DNA of 10,308 nt from CAYLZN01 sp964387935 (GCA_964387935.1 CAYLZN010000213.1:1-10308), one strand, 5' to 3'; positions 1 through 7,174 are shown, counted from the first letter of the stretch. Made by a program: numbers and translations. Notes: generated by a model from the letters alone, not told the origin.

Positions 1-52
<52 letters not shown>

Positions 53-111
53 CCGCCAGCCTCACATCTCGTCGTCTGGCGTCACCGCCTCGCCCGGCGT
101 CCCAGGCGTCG

Positions 112-186
112 TGGAGCGGGAGACGGGGATCGAACCCGCGACCAACAGCTTGGAAGGCTGTGACTCTACCACTGAGTTACTCCCGC
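112..186 (-). tRNA. glyT: tRNA-Gly (anticodon TCC)
   Basis: On the minus strand, acceptor GCGGGAG pairs with CTCCCGC, the D-stem is ACTC/GAGT, the anticodon stem ACAGC/GCTGT encloses CTTCCAA (anticodon TCC, reading GGA/GGG), and the T-loop is TTCGATC. The discriminator is T and a genomic CCA follows at 112-114. It is complete, third in the transcribed order, and lies 59 bases before tRNA-Thr(GGT). Confidence 0.96.
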
Positions 187-220
187 CCTCGTCCCTCCGA
201 CCCTGCGGGCGCCCTGCGAC

Positions 221-307
221 TGGTGGCGAGGGGAGGATTCGAACCTCCGAAGCCCGTAGGGCGACAGATTTACAGTCTGCTGCGTTTGACCGCTCCGCAA
301 CCTCGCC
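221..307 (-). tRNA. tyrU: tRNA-Tyr (anticodon GTA)
   Basis: On the minus strand, acceptor GGCGAGG pairs with CCTCGCC. The anticodon loop is CTGTAAA (anticodon GTA), a long variable arm typical of bacterial tRNA-Tyr (class II) follows, then T-arm GGAGG-TTCGAAT-CCTCC, discriminator A and an encoded CCA (221-223). The 87-base length fits a class II tRNA. It is second in the transcribed cluster. Confidence 0.96.
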
Positions 308-398
308 ACGTCTTCGCCGACGAGCCCTCGGCCCGCCGAACTCGCTCGCGGGACGCCTCAGGCCACTGACGCCGGCACGCCCCGCCGCTCGATGTCTG

Positions 399-419
399 GG
401 ATGAAGCCGATTTCATTCC
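399..419 (-). other. Small hairpin in the tRNA precursor, just after tRNA-Thr(TGT)
   Basis: On the minus strand, beginning two bases after the encoded CCA of tRNA-Thr(TGT), GGAATGAA can pair with TTCATCC around a six-base loop ATCGGC (seven base pairs, one bulged A). It stands out as an AT-richer structure in a GC-rich spacer. It may mark an endonucleolytic processing point of the polycistronic tRNA precursor, or be a chance structure; no function can be read from the sequence alone. Confidence 0.35.
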
Positions 420-420
420 G

Positions 421-496
421 TGGAGCTGGCGAAGGGATTCGAACCCCCGACCGGCTGATTACAAATCAGCTGCTCTACCGACTGAGCTACGCCAGC
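421..496 (-). tRNA. thrU: tRNA-Thr (anticodon TGT)
   Basis: On the minus strand, acceptor GCTGGCG pairs with CGCCAGC. The D-stem is GCTC/GAGC, the anticodon stem CTGAT/ATCAG carries the loop TTTGTAA (anticodon TGT, reading ACA/ACG), and the T-arm is GGGGG-TTCGAAT-CCCTT. Discriminator T is followed by a genomic CCA (421-423). It is the first gene of the tRNA cluster, with its 5' end about 20 bases downstream of a -10 box. Confidence 0.96.
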
Positions 497-514
497 CAGC
501 CAGACAAAACGACG

Positions 515-543
515 TTTATAGCATAACGCGTGCCGACACGCAA
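515..543 (-). promoter_or_regulatory. Sigma-70-type promoter of the tRNA cluster
   Basis: On the minus strand, TTGCGT (543-538) is separated by exactly 17 bases from TATAAA (520-515), and TGC directly before the -10 gives the TGn of an extended -10 element. Transcription would start near 508, about a dozen bases before mature tRNA-Thr(TGT) at 496. The position immediately upstream of the first tRNA and the AT-rich composition in a GC-rich surround make this the best promoter in the window. Confidence 0.7.
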
Positions 544-649
544 CCCAACCGGGTCGACACCCGCCCGCTCCCCCGACCTCCCGCTCGTGCCCCCCGGTCC
601 ACCGGCGCGACGACACTCCGCCGGGACGCGCGGCGCCAAAGGGAACCGC

Positions 650-1447
650 TTATTCTCGCACAACAGGTCCGCCCGGCGCACGGGAATTCTGCGACGTGCC
701 CCCCACCCCCTGCGTTCGACGCTGCCGGCTCACCTCGTACAACAGCACGCCCATCGCCACCGACGCATTCAGGCTCTCCACATGGCCGCTCATCGGCAGC
801 CGCACCAGCCAGTCGCACGACTCCCGGACCAGGCGTCGAAGCCCTTCCCCCTCACCTCCGACGACAACCGCGAGCGGCAGCGTCAGGTCCACGTCTTCCG
901 GGGTCACCCGGCCCTCCGCCGCGAGCCCCACCGTCCACACGCCGCGCGCCTTGAACCACTCGATGGTCCGCGCAATGTTGACGACATCGGCGACGCGCAC
1001 GTGCGCCGCCGCACCGGCCGAGGCGCGCGCCACGGTCTCGCCCAGCGGGGCCGCGCGCCGCGTCTGCCTGATCACGCCGTCAACGCCGAACGCATCGCAG
1101 GAACGCAGGATGGCCCCGAGGTTGTGCGGATCCTCGATGCCGTCCAGCACCGCGAACAGCGGGGGCGCAGAGGCCGCCTCGACCAGGTCCTCCAGCGTCC
1201 ACACCCGCGCCTCACGCACGTACGCGGCAACGCCCTGGTGAAGCGCGCCGGCTCCCAGGCGGTCCAGGACGTGGCGATCGACGGTGTCGACCGGGAGGTT
1301 GCTCGCTGCGGCTTCCGCCAGTACCTGGCGGAGCCGACTGTCGTCGCGCGGCCCCACGAGCACCCGGACCGCCCGTCCCGCCCGAATCGCCTCCCGTACC
1401 GGGTTGACGCCGACCACGAGCGCGCGGCGTGCCGGGCGCTCAGCCAT
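650..1447 (-). CDS. rlmB: 23S rRNA (guanosine-2'-O-)-methyltransferase, RlmB/TrmH (SpoU) family
   Basis: A SAM-dependent 2'-O-ribose methyltransferase; the family member RlmB methylates G2251 (E. coli numbering) of 23S rRNA near the ribosomal P site. The 265-residue product has an N-terminal substrate-binding domain (about 8-75, ending in HQGV) and a SPOUT catalytic domain with all three SpoU motifs: NLGAILRS (109-116), GGEGEG (197-202) and LNASVA (226-231). A polar tail follows residue 245. The ATG at 1447 is chosen because homology begins right after it and a GGAG lies 10 bases upstream; a longer frame open to 1666 lies inside gltX and shows no family similarity. The start overlaps the end of gltX by 8 bases, suggesting translational coupling. 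Other SpoU methyltransferases (TrmH, RlmH-like) are possible in principle, but the N-terminal domain and neighbourhood favour RlmB. Confidence 0.92.
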   Translation of the reverse strand: MAERPARRALVVGVNPVREAIRAGRAVRVLVGPRDDSRLRQVLAEAAASNLPVDTVDRHVLDRLGAGALHQGVAAYVREARVWTLEDLVEAASAPPLFAVLDGIEDPHNLGAILRSCDAFGVDGVIRQTRRAAPLGETVARASAGAAAHVRVADVVNIARTIEWFKARGVWTVGLAAEGRVTPEDVDLTLPLAVVVGGEGEGLRRLVRESCDWLVRLPMSGHVESLNASVAMGVLLYEVSRQRRTQGVGGTSQNSRAPGGPVVRE

Positions 1448-2951
1448 GAACGCGGAACTCCGTGGCGAAGGCCTGGGCCCGCTCTCGACATCCGAGGATG
1501 GGCACCAGCCCCGAACCCGGGGGCAGCCCCGCACCACGGTCGATGGCCGGCACGGCGAGGTCGAGTTCCGGCCCGTCGGCGGCGCCGGTGAGCGCCACCC
1601 GAATCGGATGGAACAGCGCCCGGCCCTTCTGACCGGTGCGGTCACGCACCGCCGCAGCGACCTCACGGAAGGCCCCGCGATCGGTCACTCGAGGCCGGGC
1701 AGCGAGTTCGTTCACCAGCGCGACCACCACGTCGCGAGCCGTCGGTGCCTGGAACTCCCGCTCCAGGTCCGGGCTGGCCAGGGCCACGGCCGGTTCGAAC
1801 GCGAACAGAAACCGGAGCCGGGCCTCCGCCTGGTCCAGCCGATCCACCGCGCCCGCCACGATCGGGACGAGGCTCGTGGCGACGTACTCGTGCCCGTGGT
1901 GATCGATCGAGGTGGCCACGCCCGCGCGGACGAGGAACGGCTCCAGTTGCGAGGCCAGCGTCGCCGGGTCCGAGGCCTTCATGTAGTGCCGGTTCATCCA
2001 CGCCAGCTTGTCGGGGTCGAAGACGCTGGCGCTTCTGCCCACGTCTTCGAGCGCGAACCGCCTGGCCATCTCGTCGAGCGGCAGGATCTCGACGTCCGCT
2101 CCAGGCGACCACCCCAGGAGCGCGAGGTAGTTGACGAGCGCCTCGGGGAGATAGCCGCGGGCCCGGAACTCCGCGACCGACGTCGCGCCGTGGCGTTTCG
2201 ACAGCGGGGTATGGTCCGGGCCGAGCACCAGCGACAGGTGGGCGAACTGCGGCGGGCGGTAGCGCAGGGCCTCGTAGAACAGCAACTGCCGCGGCGTGTT
2301 CGACACGTGATCCTCGCCGCGGATGACGTGGGTCACGCCCATCAGCGCGTCGTCGACCACCACGGCGAAGTTGTACGCCGGGTAGCCGTCCGACCTGACG
2401 ATCACCGGGTCGCCGATGACGTCACGCGAGAAGCGTACCTCCCCTCGCACGAGATCCTGGAACACCACGTCGGGACCCGCCGCGACGGCGAAGCGGATGG
2501 CTCCCTGCTCGCCGGCTGCGAGCCGGGCCTGCACCTCGTCCTCGCTGAGCGAGACACACCGCCGCGCGTACTTCGGCTGCTCGCCGCGCGCAACCGCCGC
2601 ACGGCGGTCCTCATCGATCTGGGCCGGCGCGCAGAAGCAGTAGTAGGCCTGGCGCCCGGCCAGCAGCCGCCGGGCGTGTTCGTGGTAGAGCGGCAGGCGA
2701 GCCGACTGTCGATACGGGCCCAGGTCCCCGCCGATGTCCGGCCCCTCGTCCCAGGTGAGCCCGAGCCAGCGCAGATCCTCGAGAATCCCGCCGGCCGACG
2801 CGTCAGTCGATCGTTCGGTATCGGTGTCCTCGATGCGCAGGATGAAGGTCCCGCGCCGACCGCGGGCAAGCAGCCAGTTGAACAGGGCCGTCCGGGCATT
2901 GCCGACGTGGAGCTGACCCGTCGGGCTCGGGGCGAAGCGCAGTCGTATCAT
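1440..2951 (-). CDS. gltX: Glutamyl-tRNA synthetase
   Basis: A class I aminoacyl-tRNA synthetase that charges tRNA-Glu (and tRNA-Gln if the organism uses the amidotransferase route; the sequence does not decide this). The 503 residues match the usual bacterial length. The Rossmann catalytic core starts at the N-terminus with FAPSPTGQLHVGN (HIGH-type motif HVGN, 15-18), IEDTD is at 40-44, and the KMSKS-type motif is LSKRHGA (250-256). Cys105-x-Cys107, Tyr128 and Cys132 form a plausible zinc site of the kind found in many bacterial GluRS. The C-terminal helical anticodon-binding region carries GQKGRALFHPIRVALTG (441-457), a family hallmark. The ATG at 2951 lies one base after the ispDF stop (TGA-G-ATG) with no strong ribosome site of its own, so coupled translation is likely. 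The 3' end overlaps rlmB. Confidence 0.96.
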   Translation of the reverse strand: MIRLRFAPSPTGQLHVGNARTALFNWLLARGRRGTFILRIEDTDTERSTDASAGGILEDLRWLGLTWDEGPDIGGDLGPYRQSARLPLYHEHARRLLAGRQAYYCFCAPAQIDEDRRAAVARGEQPKYARRCVSLSEDEVQARLAAGEQGAIRFAVAAGPDVVFQDLVRGEVRFSRDVIGDPVIVRSDGYPAYNFAVVVDDALMGVTHVIRGEDHVSNTPRQLLFYEALRYRPPQFAHLSLVLGPDHTPLSKRHGATSVAEFRARGYLPEALVNYLALLGWSPGADVEILPLDEMARRFALEDVGRSASVFDPDKLAWMNRHYMKASDPATLASQLEPFLVRAGVATSIDHHGHEYVATSLVPIVAGAVDRLDQAEARLRFLFAFEPAVALASPDLEREFQAPTARDVVVALVNELAARPRVTDRGAFREVAAAVRDRTGQKGRALFHPIRVALTGAADGPELDLAVPAIDRGAGLPPGSGLVPILGCRERAQAFATEFRVHG

Positions 2952-2952
2952 C

Positions 2953-4140
2953 TCAGGCTCGCATCAGCAGGGCCACGGCGTGCACCGCCACGCCCTCGCC
3001 GCGCCCGATGGCATCCAGGCCTTCATTCGTCTTCCCCTTCACGCTGACCCGTTCCGGGGCGCACTCGAGCGCACGGGCCAGGTTGGCGCGAATGGCGTCG
3101 CGCCAGGGGGCCAGCTTCGGCCGCTCGGCGACCACGGTCACATCCACGTTGCCCACCCGGAAGCCAGCCGCGCGTGTCCTGGCGACGGCGGCGGCCAGCA
3201 GCGCCAGGCTGTCGGCGTCCTTCCACTGGGGATCGGTGTCGGGGAACAGCTGGCCGATGTCGCCCATGGAGGCTGCCCCGAGCACGGCATCGGTGACGGC
3301 GTGCGCAATCGCGTCGGCGTCCGAGTGCCCGGCGAGGCCCTGGTCGAACGGAATCCGCACGCCACCCAGCACCAGCGGCCGGCCGGTCACGAGGCGATGC
3401 GAGTCGTACCCGATGCCGATCCGCACCACGGGCATCACGTCGGCATCCTGCAGGGCCGCCAGGGCGAGCGCAAGGTCGCGATCGCGGTCGGTGGTGACCT
3501 TGATGTTGCGCGCATCGCCGTCCACGAGACAGACATCGTATCCCGCCAGCTCGGCGAGGCGGGCTTCGTCGGTTGCCTCCGCGCCCCGCTCCCCGAGGGC
3601 GATCGCCGACGCGAGGACAGCCCGCGTGAACCCCTGTGGCGTCTGCGCGAGGTGAATCGTCTCGCGTGGCAGGGTCTCAGCGACAAACGCGACGTCGCCA
3701 GGCCTGGCCCGCTTCACCGTGTCGCTGGCCGCCACCGCGGCGATCGCGGCGCCATGGCGCGCGGCGGCGTCGATCGTCCGCTCGATGACATCGCGGGTGA
3801 CGAACGCTCTCGCGGCATCGTGCACGAGGACGATCTCGACGTTCGACGAAAGCGCACGGAACCCTGCGGCCACGGAGTCCTGTCGCCGGGCTCCCCCCGC
3901 CACGACGCGCACGGGCACGCGGCCCGGCTCCGGCAGGTGCCGAGCGGCCTCGCCGGCCAGATCGGCCGGCACGACGACCACGAGTTCGCTCACACGCTCG
4001 ACATCGAGAAACGCCTCGACGCTGCGCCTGAGCAGGCTTCTGCCCGCGAGGCTCATCAACTGCTTCGGCACCGCGGCCCCGAAGCGCACGCCACGTCCGG
4101 CGGCGGCGATGATGACGCCCACCGCTCCCCCGTTCGTCAT
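2953..4140 (-). CDS. ispDF: Bifunctional IspD/IspF of the MEP isoprenoid pathway
   Basis: A fusion of two MEP-pathway enzymes: MEP cytidylyltransferase (IspD, makes CDP-ME from MEP and CTP) and MEcPP synthase (IspF, cyclises CDP-ME 2-phosphate). In the 395-residue protein, IspD covers about 6-230: nucleotide-binding AAAGRGVRFG (12-21), Lys26 in VPKQ, HDAAR (108-112), TPQGF (167-171), and Lys214 in NIKVTTDRD. IspF covers about 240-395: metal ligands Asp246 and His248 in GYDSH, GHSDADAIAH (271-280) with His280 the expected third ligand, FPDTDP (299-304) and a conserved GRGEGVAVHAVALL end. The linker is only about nine residues. Both active sites look intact. The ATG at 4140 has AGGAGG at 4157-4152. 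This gene heads ispDF-gltX-rlmB. IspE, which acts between the two activities, is not in the window. Confidence 0.95.
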   Translation of the reverse strand: MTNGGAVGVIIAAAGRGVRFGAAVPKQLMSLAGRSLLRRSVEAFLDVERVSELVVVVPADLAGEAARHLPEPGRVPVRVVAGGARRQDSVAAGFRALSSNVEIVLVHDAARAFVTRDVIERTIDAAARHGAAIAAVAASDTVKRARPGDVAFVAETLPRETIHLAQTPQGFTRAVLASAIALGERGAEATDEARLAELAGYDVCLVDGDARNIKVTTDRDRDLALALAALQDADVMPVVRIGIGYDSHRLVTGRPLVLGGVRIPFDQGLAGHSDADAIAHAVTDAVLGAASMGDIGQLFPDTDPQWKDADSLALLAAAVARTRAAGFRVGNVDVTVVAERPKLAPWRDAIRANLARALECAPERVSVKGKTNEGLDAIGRGEGVAVHAVALLMRA

Positions 4141-4211
4141 CGTCAGCCCATCCTCCTCTCAGCGGCACGGCAGCGGCCAGCCGCCGATCCCCTCATGGTA
4201 AGCTCGCAGCG
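4141..4211. promoter_or_regulatory. Divergent intergenic region with ribosome site of ispDF and weak promoter candidates
   Basis: This 71-base gap separates the minus-strand ispDF start from the plus-strand membrane-protein start, so it should hold promoters for both. AGGAGG (minus strand, 4157-4152) is the ispDF ribosome site, 11 bases from its ATG. A plus-strand TAAGCT (4199-4204) fits a TAnnnT -10 and would start transcription at about 4211-4212, on the GTG itself. A minus-strand TACCAT (4200-4195) is an overlapping -10 candidate for ispDF. No convincing -35 is visible for either, so the promoter calls are weak; the ribosome site is firm. Confidence 0.35.
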
Positions 4212-6290
4212 GTGTTCGGGGATCGCTTCCCTGCCATCGTGGTCGCCGGCGCTGCGGCCCTCGCGTTGCTGGGCGCGGGTTTCAGCGGCGTTCGCACGGT
4301 GGTCTCATCGCTGCCCTCGACGGTCGCCTGGCCGCCGGCGACCCCGCTGCCCGTCAACGTCGGGTCCACCATCGAACAGTCCTTCGTCGCGCCAGCCTGT
4401 CCGCTCACTCACGTGCGCGTCTTCCTGGCACGCGGCCCCTCGGTCGCGGCGCGCCTCACCCTCGAACTCGTGGCCCCTGCAGGTGCCGGGTCGCCAGGCG
4501 ACGTCATCGCGGCCACCTCAGTCATCGTACCTGCATCAGGGCAACCTGGAGCAGTGTCTTTGGAGATCCCGGAGCGGGCGGGACTGTGGCGTCGAACACT
4601 GGTGCTGCGCCTCCACTGGCTCGAAGGCGGACCGGCGGCCCTCGACCTGCGCACCAGACCACCCGCGTGGCCCGGCCAGTTGCGCGCCGGCGGGGCCTGG
4701 CTCGGCGATCGCACGCTCGCGTTCGACGCGTCCGACAAGCCCCGCTCGACGGTGGCCTCCCTGGGGTGTGTCCTCGGCGGACGCCGGGCGACCATGGGCA
4801 TCCTGGTGAGCGCCACGGCGCTGTTACTGCTCACTGGCGCGCTCGCGGGCGTGGCGGTCCTGCAGCGCTCACACGTGCCCACACGAGCGCGGTGGCCGCG
4901 AGCCTGGTTCCTCTTGCCGGCGGGTCTCGCGCTGGCCGGAGGCCTGACCTGGGTGCAGGTGGTGCCGCCATTCGAAGCGCCTGACGAGGTCGCGCATCTG
5001 CAGTATGCGCGGTATGTCGCGACGACGGCTGGTTTGCCACGTGAGGTCCCGGGGCGGGGCTCTCCCTGGAGGGAGGCGTTCTACGAGTGGGTTCAGCCCC
5101 CACTGCACTACGTGATGACCGCGGCCCTGCTCCGTGCGAGCGGGGGATCCACGGAGCCGCCGCGTCTCGTGCCCAATCCCCGCTCCCGCGTGGCGGGCGG
5201 GCCGGAGCGCACGGTCTACCTTCACGACACTGCCGCGAGCGGAGGGCCCGCGCGCGTCTCGCTGCGGCTGATCCGGGCGTGGAGCGTGGTGGCCACTGTC
5301 CTCGTCGTCCTGGTGGCCGCGATCCTCGTCCGCGAGCACCTCAATCGCGATCGGGTGGCGATCCTCGCCGCGGGATGCCTCGCGCTGATTCCCCAGTGGT
5401 CTGCGGCGCTCGCGACAGCCGCCAACGACAGCACGGCCACGCTCGCCGCGGCCGTCTCCACGCTGGCCATCCTGCGGCTGACGCGGGGCGACCCGTCGAT
5501 TCGGGCCTGCGTCGGAGCGGGCCTGCTTGCCGGCCTCGCCCTCTCCGCCAAGCTGACCACGGCCTTCCTGGTCCCGATGGCGCTCGTCGCGGCGGTCGCC
5601 CCTGGGGGGCTCGTCCGCCGGCTGCCCAGGGTCGCCGCGGTCACCGCCGGCGTGCTCGCGGGCACCTCCTGGGTCCTCGTGCACAACCTGGCGGCCTTCG
5701 GCGATCCGCTCGCCCGCGCGTTCAAGCGATCCGTGCTCGAGCAGTCGGGTTTCCTGGCCCTCAGCCGGGCCCAGCCCGGCCCGTTCGAGGCGGCCTTCTG
5801 GACCGGGCTCCACGGGCAGGTGTTCGAGGCCTTCTGGGCCCGCTTCGGGTCACTCGGGGCCGGCCCTGACGCGGGGTCCCGCGTCTGGTGGGTCTACGGC
5901 GGGCTCACTGCGTGGCTCGTGGTCCTGGCCGTGGTCGGTGTCCTGCGGGCGGCCCGCCCGAGCGGCCGCCGCGGCGATGCCGGCTCGAGACCGAACGAGT
6001 GGGCGTCGCTCGCGATCATGGTCGGCGTCGCCTCGGGCCTCGGCTCGTGGGTCCTCGTCAACGTCCTCGGGCGCGAGGACGTCGTCGTGCACTGGACGCC
6101 CCGACACCTGCTGCCGCTGTCGCCGCTCCTGCTGGTGCTCGCGGCCTCCGGACTCGAGATCGCGCGGAGCAGGCTCGGCGGGCCCGCCGCCGCGTGGCGG
6201 GCCGGCGGTGCGCTGATCGTGCTCGCGCTGGGGCTCGGCTGGGTGGTGTCGCTGCGGTTCGCGATCCAGCATCTGCACCTGGGCTATTGA
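4212..6290 (+). CDS. Polytopic membrane protein, GT-C-like putative glycosyltransferase (DUF2142/GT39-like)
   Basis: A 692-residue integral membrane protein. One N-terminal hydrophobic segment (about 8-28) is followed by a soluble stretch (about 35-190) rich in beta-forming segments, likely outside the cytoplasm, then about ten further hydrophobic segments (roughly 197-217, 231-250, 354-374, 382-401, 408-422, 434-460, 474-494, 558-580, 597-618, 632-686). After the third segment, PPFEAPDEVAHLQYARY (252-268) has the acidic-pair loop typical of GT-C lipid-phosphosugar-dependent transferases and of DUF2142 proteins. FWARFG (541-546) and HWTPRHLLPLSP (627-638) also resemble conserved parts of that group. 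Donor and acceptor cannot be predicted. The start is GTG at 4212 with no visible ribosome site. It is the only plus-strand gene, with no glycan-biosynthesis neighbours. I am confident of a membrane protein, moderately confident of the transferase fold, and unsure of function. Confidence 0.65.
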   Translation: MFGDRFPAIVVAGAAALALLGAGFSGVRTVVSSLPSTVAWPPATPLPVNVGSTIEQSFVAPACPLTHVRVFLARGPSVAARLTLELVAPAGAGSPGDVIAATSVIVPASGQPGAVSLEIPERAGLWRRTLVLRLHWLEGGPAALDLRTRPPAWPGQLRAGGAWLGDRTLAFDASDKPRSTVASLGCVLGGRRATMGILVSATALLLLTGALAGVAVLQRSHVPTRARWPRAWFLLPAGLALAGGLTWVQVVPPFEAPDEVAHLQYARYVATTAGLPREVPGRGSPWREAFYEWVQPPLHYVMTAALLRASGGSTEPPRLVPNPRSRVAGGPERTVYLHDTAASGGPARVSLRLIRAWSVVATVLVVLVAAILVREHLNRDRVAILAAGCLALIPQWSAALATAANDSTATLAAAVSTLAILRLTRGDPSIRACVGAGLLAGLALSAKLTTAFLVPMALVAAVAPGGLVRRLPRVAAVTAGVLAGTSWVLVHNLAAFGDPLARAFKRSVLEQSGFLALSRAQPGPFEAAFWTGLHGQVFEAFWARFGSLGAGPDAGSRVWWVYGGLTAWLVVLAVVGVLRAARPSGRRGDAGSRPNEWASLAIMVGVASGLGSWVLVNVLGREDVVVHWTPRHLLPLSPLLLVLAASGLEIARSRLGGPAAAWRAGGALIVLALGLGWVVSLRFAIQHLHLGY

Positions 6291-6307
6291 CTGTGACAGG
6301 ACAGCAC

Positions 6308-6336
6308 GGCTGGCGGCGAGCGGCGAGCGGCTGGCG
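6308..6336. repeat. Short GC-rich tandem and flanking repeat
   Basis: GGCGAGC occurs twice in tandem (6315-6321, 6322-6328) and the block is bracketed by two copies of GGCTGGCG (6308-6315 and 6329-6336). It lies in the 127-base spacer between the convergent membrane-protein gene and plsC. It could be replication slippage or a remnant of a dispersed intergenic repeat; nothing here shows function. Confidence 0.5.
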
Positions 6337-6339
6337 ACC

Positions 6340-6360
6340 AGCGGCCTGACGGGCTGTTTT
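6340..6360 (+). terminator. Possible weak intrinsic terminator of the membrane-protein gene
   Basis: About 50 bases after the stop codon, AGC-(GG bulge)-CC and GG-GCT can pair around a TGAC loop and are followed by GTTTT. The stem is short and bulged and the T tract is only four long. A competing hairpin, GCTGG-CGA-CCAGC (6330-6342), overlaps it. Position between convergent genes supports a termination role, but the structure is not strong. Confidence 0.3.
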
Positions 6361-6417
6361 CACCGTGCTGGCCGCGCGCCGTGCGCCGCAGGCCGCAAGC
6401 CGATTGGCGGATCGAGG

Positions 6418-7161
6418 CTAGCTCGCGCGGGGCGGGGCGTCCTCGTCGCCCGCCACCGCCGCGGCGACGACCTCGTGCACGCGCAGCGCCAGCGCTTTGG
6501 CGTCCTCGCGCGTCAGCCCCGCAGTCGAGATGGGCTCGAAGAACTGCAGCGACACCTCTCCGGGGCACGTCATCAGGCGGTTCTTCTTCATCACGTGCCG
6601 GCTGCCCCGCACGGTCATCGGGACGATCGGGAACCCGGCGCTGATGGCGAGCAGGAAGATCCCGCCCCGGAAGCGGGCGAGTCTCCCGTCCGGACTGCGG
6701 GTCCCCTCCGGGAACACGAGCAGCGACTGCCCGTTCGACAGCAGGCCACTCACCTGCTTGAACGTGGTCGTGCCCGGCGTGGCGCGGTCCACCAGCACGT
6801 GGCCAGTGCGACGCAGGTGGGCCCCGATGAACGGGAACCGCCCCAGGGATTCCTTGGCGATGATGCGGAGGTCGAACGGCAGGTTCGCGAAGATGATCGG
6901 GATGTCGTAGATGCTCTGGTGGTTGGAGATGAAAAGATACGAACCCCGGGCCGGCACGCGCTCCAGCCCGCTCACACTCACGTTGACGCCGGTCGTGGCG
7001 AGGATGAGCCGCGACCAGAGGCGCGCGCACTTGTGAGCGAACGCGCCGGTGCCGGTCACCACCGCCGACGCCACCGACACGAGCCCCAGGACGATCGTGT
7101 AGAGCCCGATCGCGGGGATGAGGAAGAAGACCGTTCTCCACCAGTGAAACGGTGGGATCAT
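6418..7161 (-). CDS. plsC: 1-acyl-sn-glycerol-3-phosphate acyltransferase (PlsC family)
   Basis: The second acylation of phospholipid synthesis: transfers an acyl group to position 2 of lysophosphatidic acid to give phosphatidic acid, at the cytoplasmic membrane. The 247 residues are close to the usual PlsC length. A hydrophobic N-terminus (about 8-36) is the membrane anchor. The four acyltransferase motifs are in order: NHQSIYD (80-86, catalytic His81 and Asp86), KESLGRFPFIG (103-113), FPEGTRS (150-156) and VPMTV (180-184). The ATG at 7161 is chosen because the hydrophobic anchor starts right there; an alternative GTG at 7224 would add 21 residues overlapping yacL with no ribosome site. It follows yacL by 13 bases and is probably cotranscribed with it. 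The exact acyl acceptor within the family cannot be proven from sequence. Confidence 0.9.
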   Translation of the reverse strand: MIPPFHWWRTVFFLIPAIGLYTIVLGLVSVASAVVTGTGAFAHKCARLWSRLILATTGVNVSVSGLERVPARGSYLFISNHQSIYDIPIIFANLPFDLRIIAKESLGRFPFIGAHLRRTGHVLVDRATPGTTTFKQVSGLLSNGQSLLVFPEGTRSPDGRLARFRGGIFLLAISAGFPIVPMTVRGSRHVMKKNRLMTCPGEVSLQFFEPISTAGLTREDAKALALRVHEVVAAAVAGDEDAPPRAS

Positions 7162-7174
7162 CAGGGGCGGGCCA

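Noticed and set aside
111..404. Plus-strand open frames across the tRNA genes
   Set aside because: They translate tRNA sequence and spacers; the tRNA cloverleafs explain the region.
421..496. tRNA-Thr(TGT) as an integration site for a mobile element
   Set aside because: No integrase gene and no duplicated tRNA 3' end seen in the window.
530..1591. 353-codon plus-strand open frame opposite rlmB
   Set aside because: The minus strand encodes all SpoU motifs; this frame has no similarity I recognise.
1448..1666. Longer N-terminus for rlmB
   Set aside because: The extra 73 codons lie inside gltX and match no RlmB sequence; the internal ATG has a ribosome site.
1284..3047. 587-codon plus-strand open frame opposite gltX
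   Set aside because: Shadow of gltX; no recognisable domain, skewed composition, no ribosome site or context.
2980..4809. 609-codon plus-strand open frame opposite ispDF and running into the membrane-protein gene
   Set aside because: Antisense to a clear IspDF; Arg/Pro/His-rich composition with no family motif, as expected from GC-rich codon bias.
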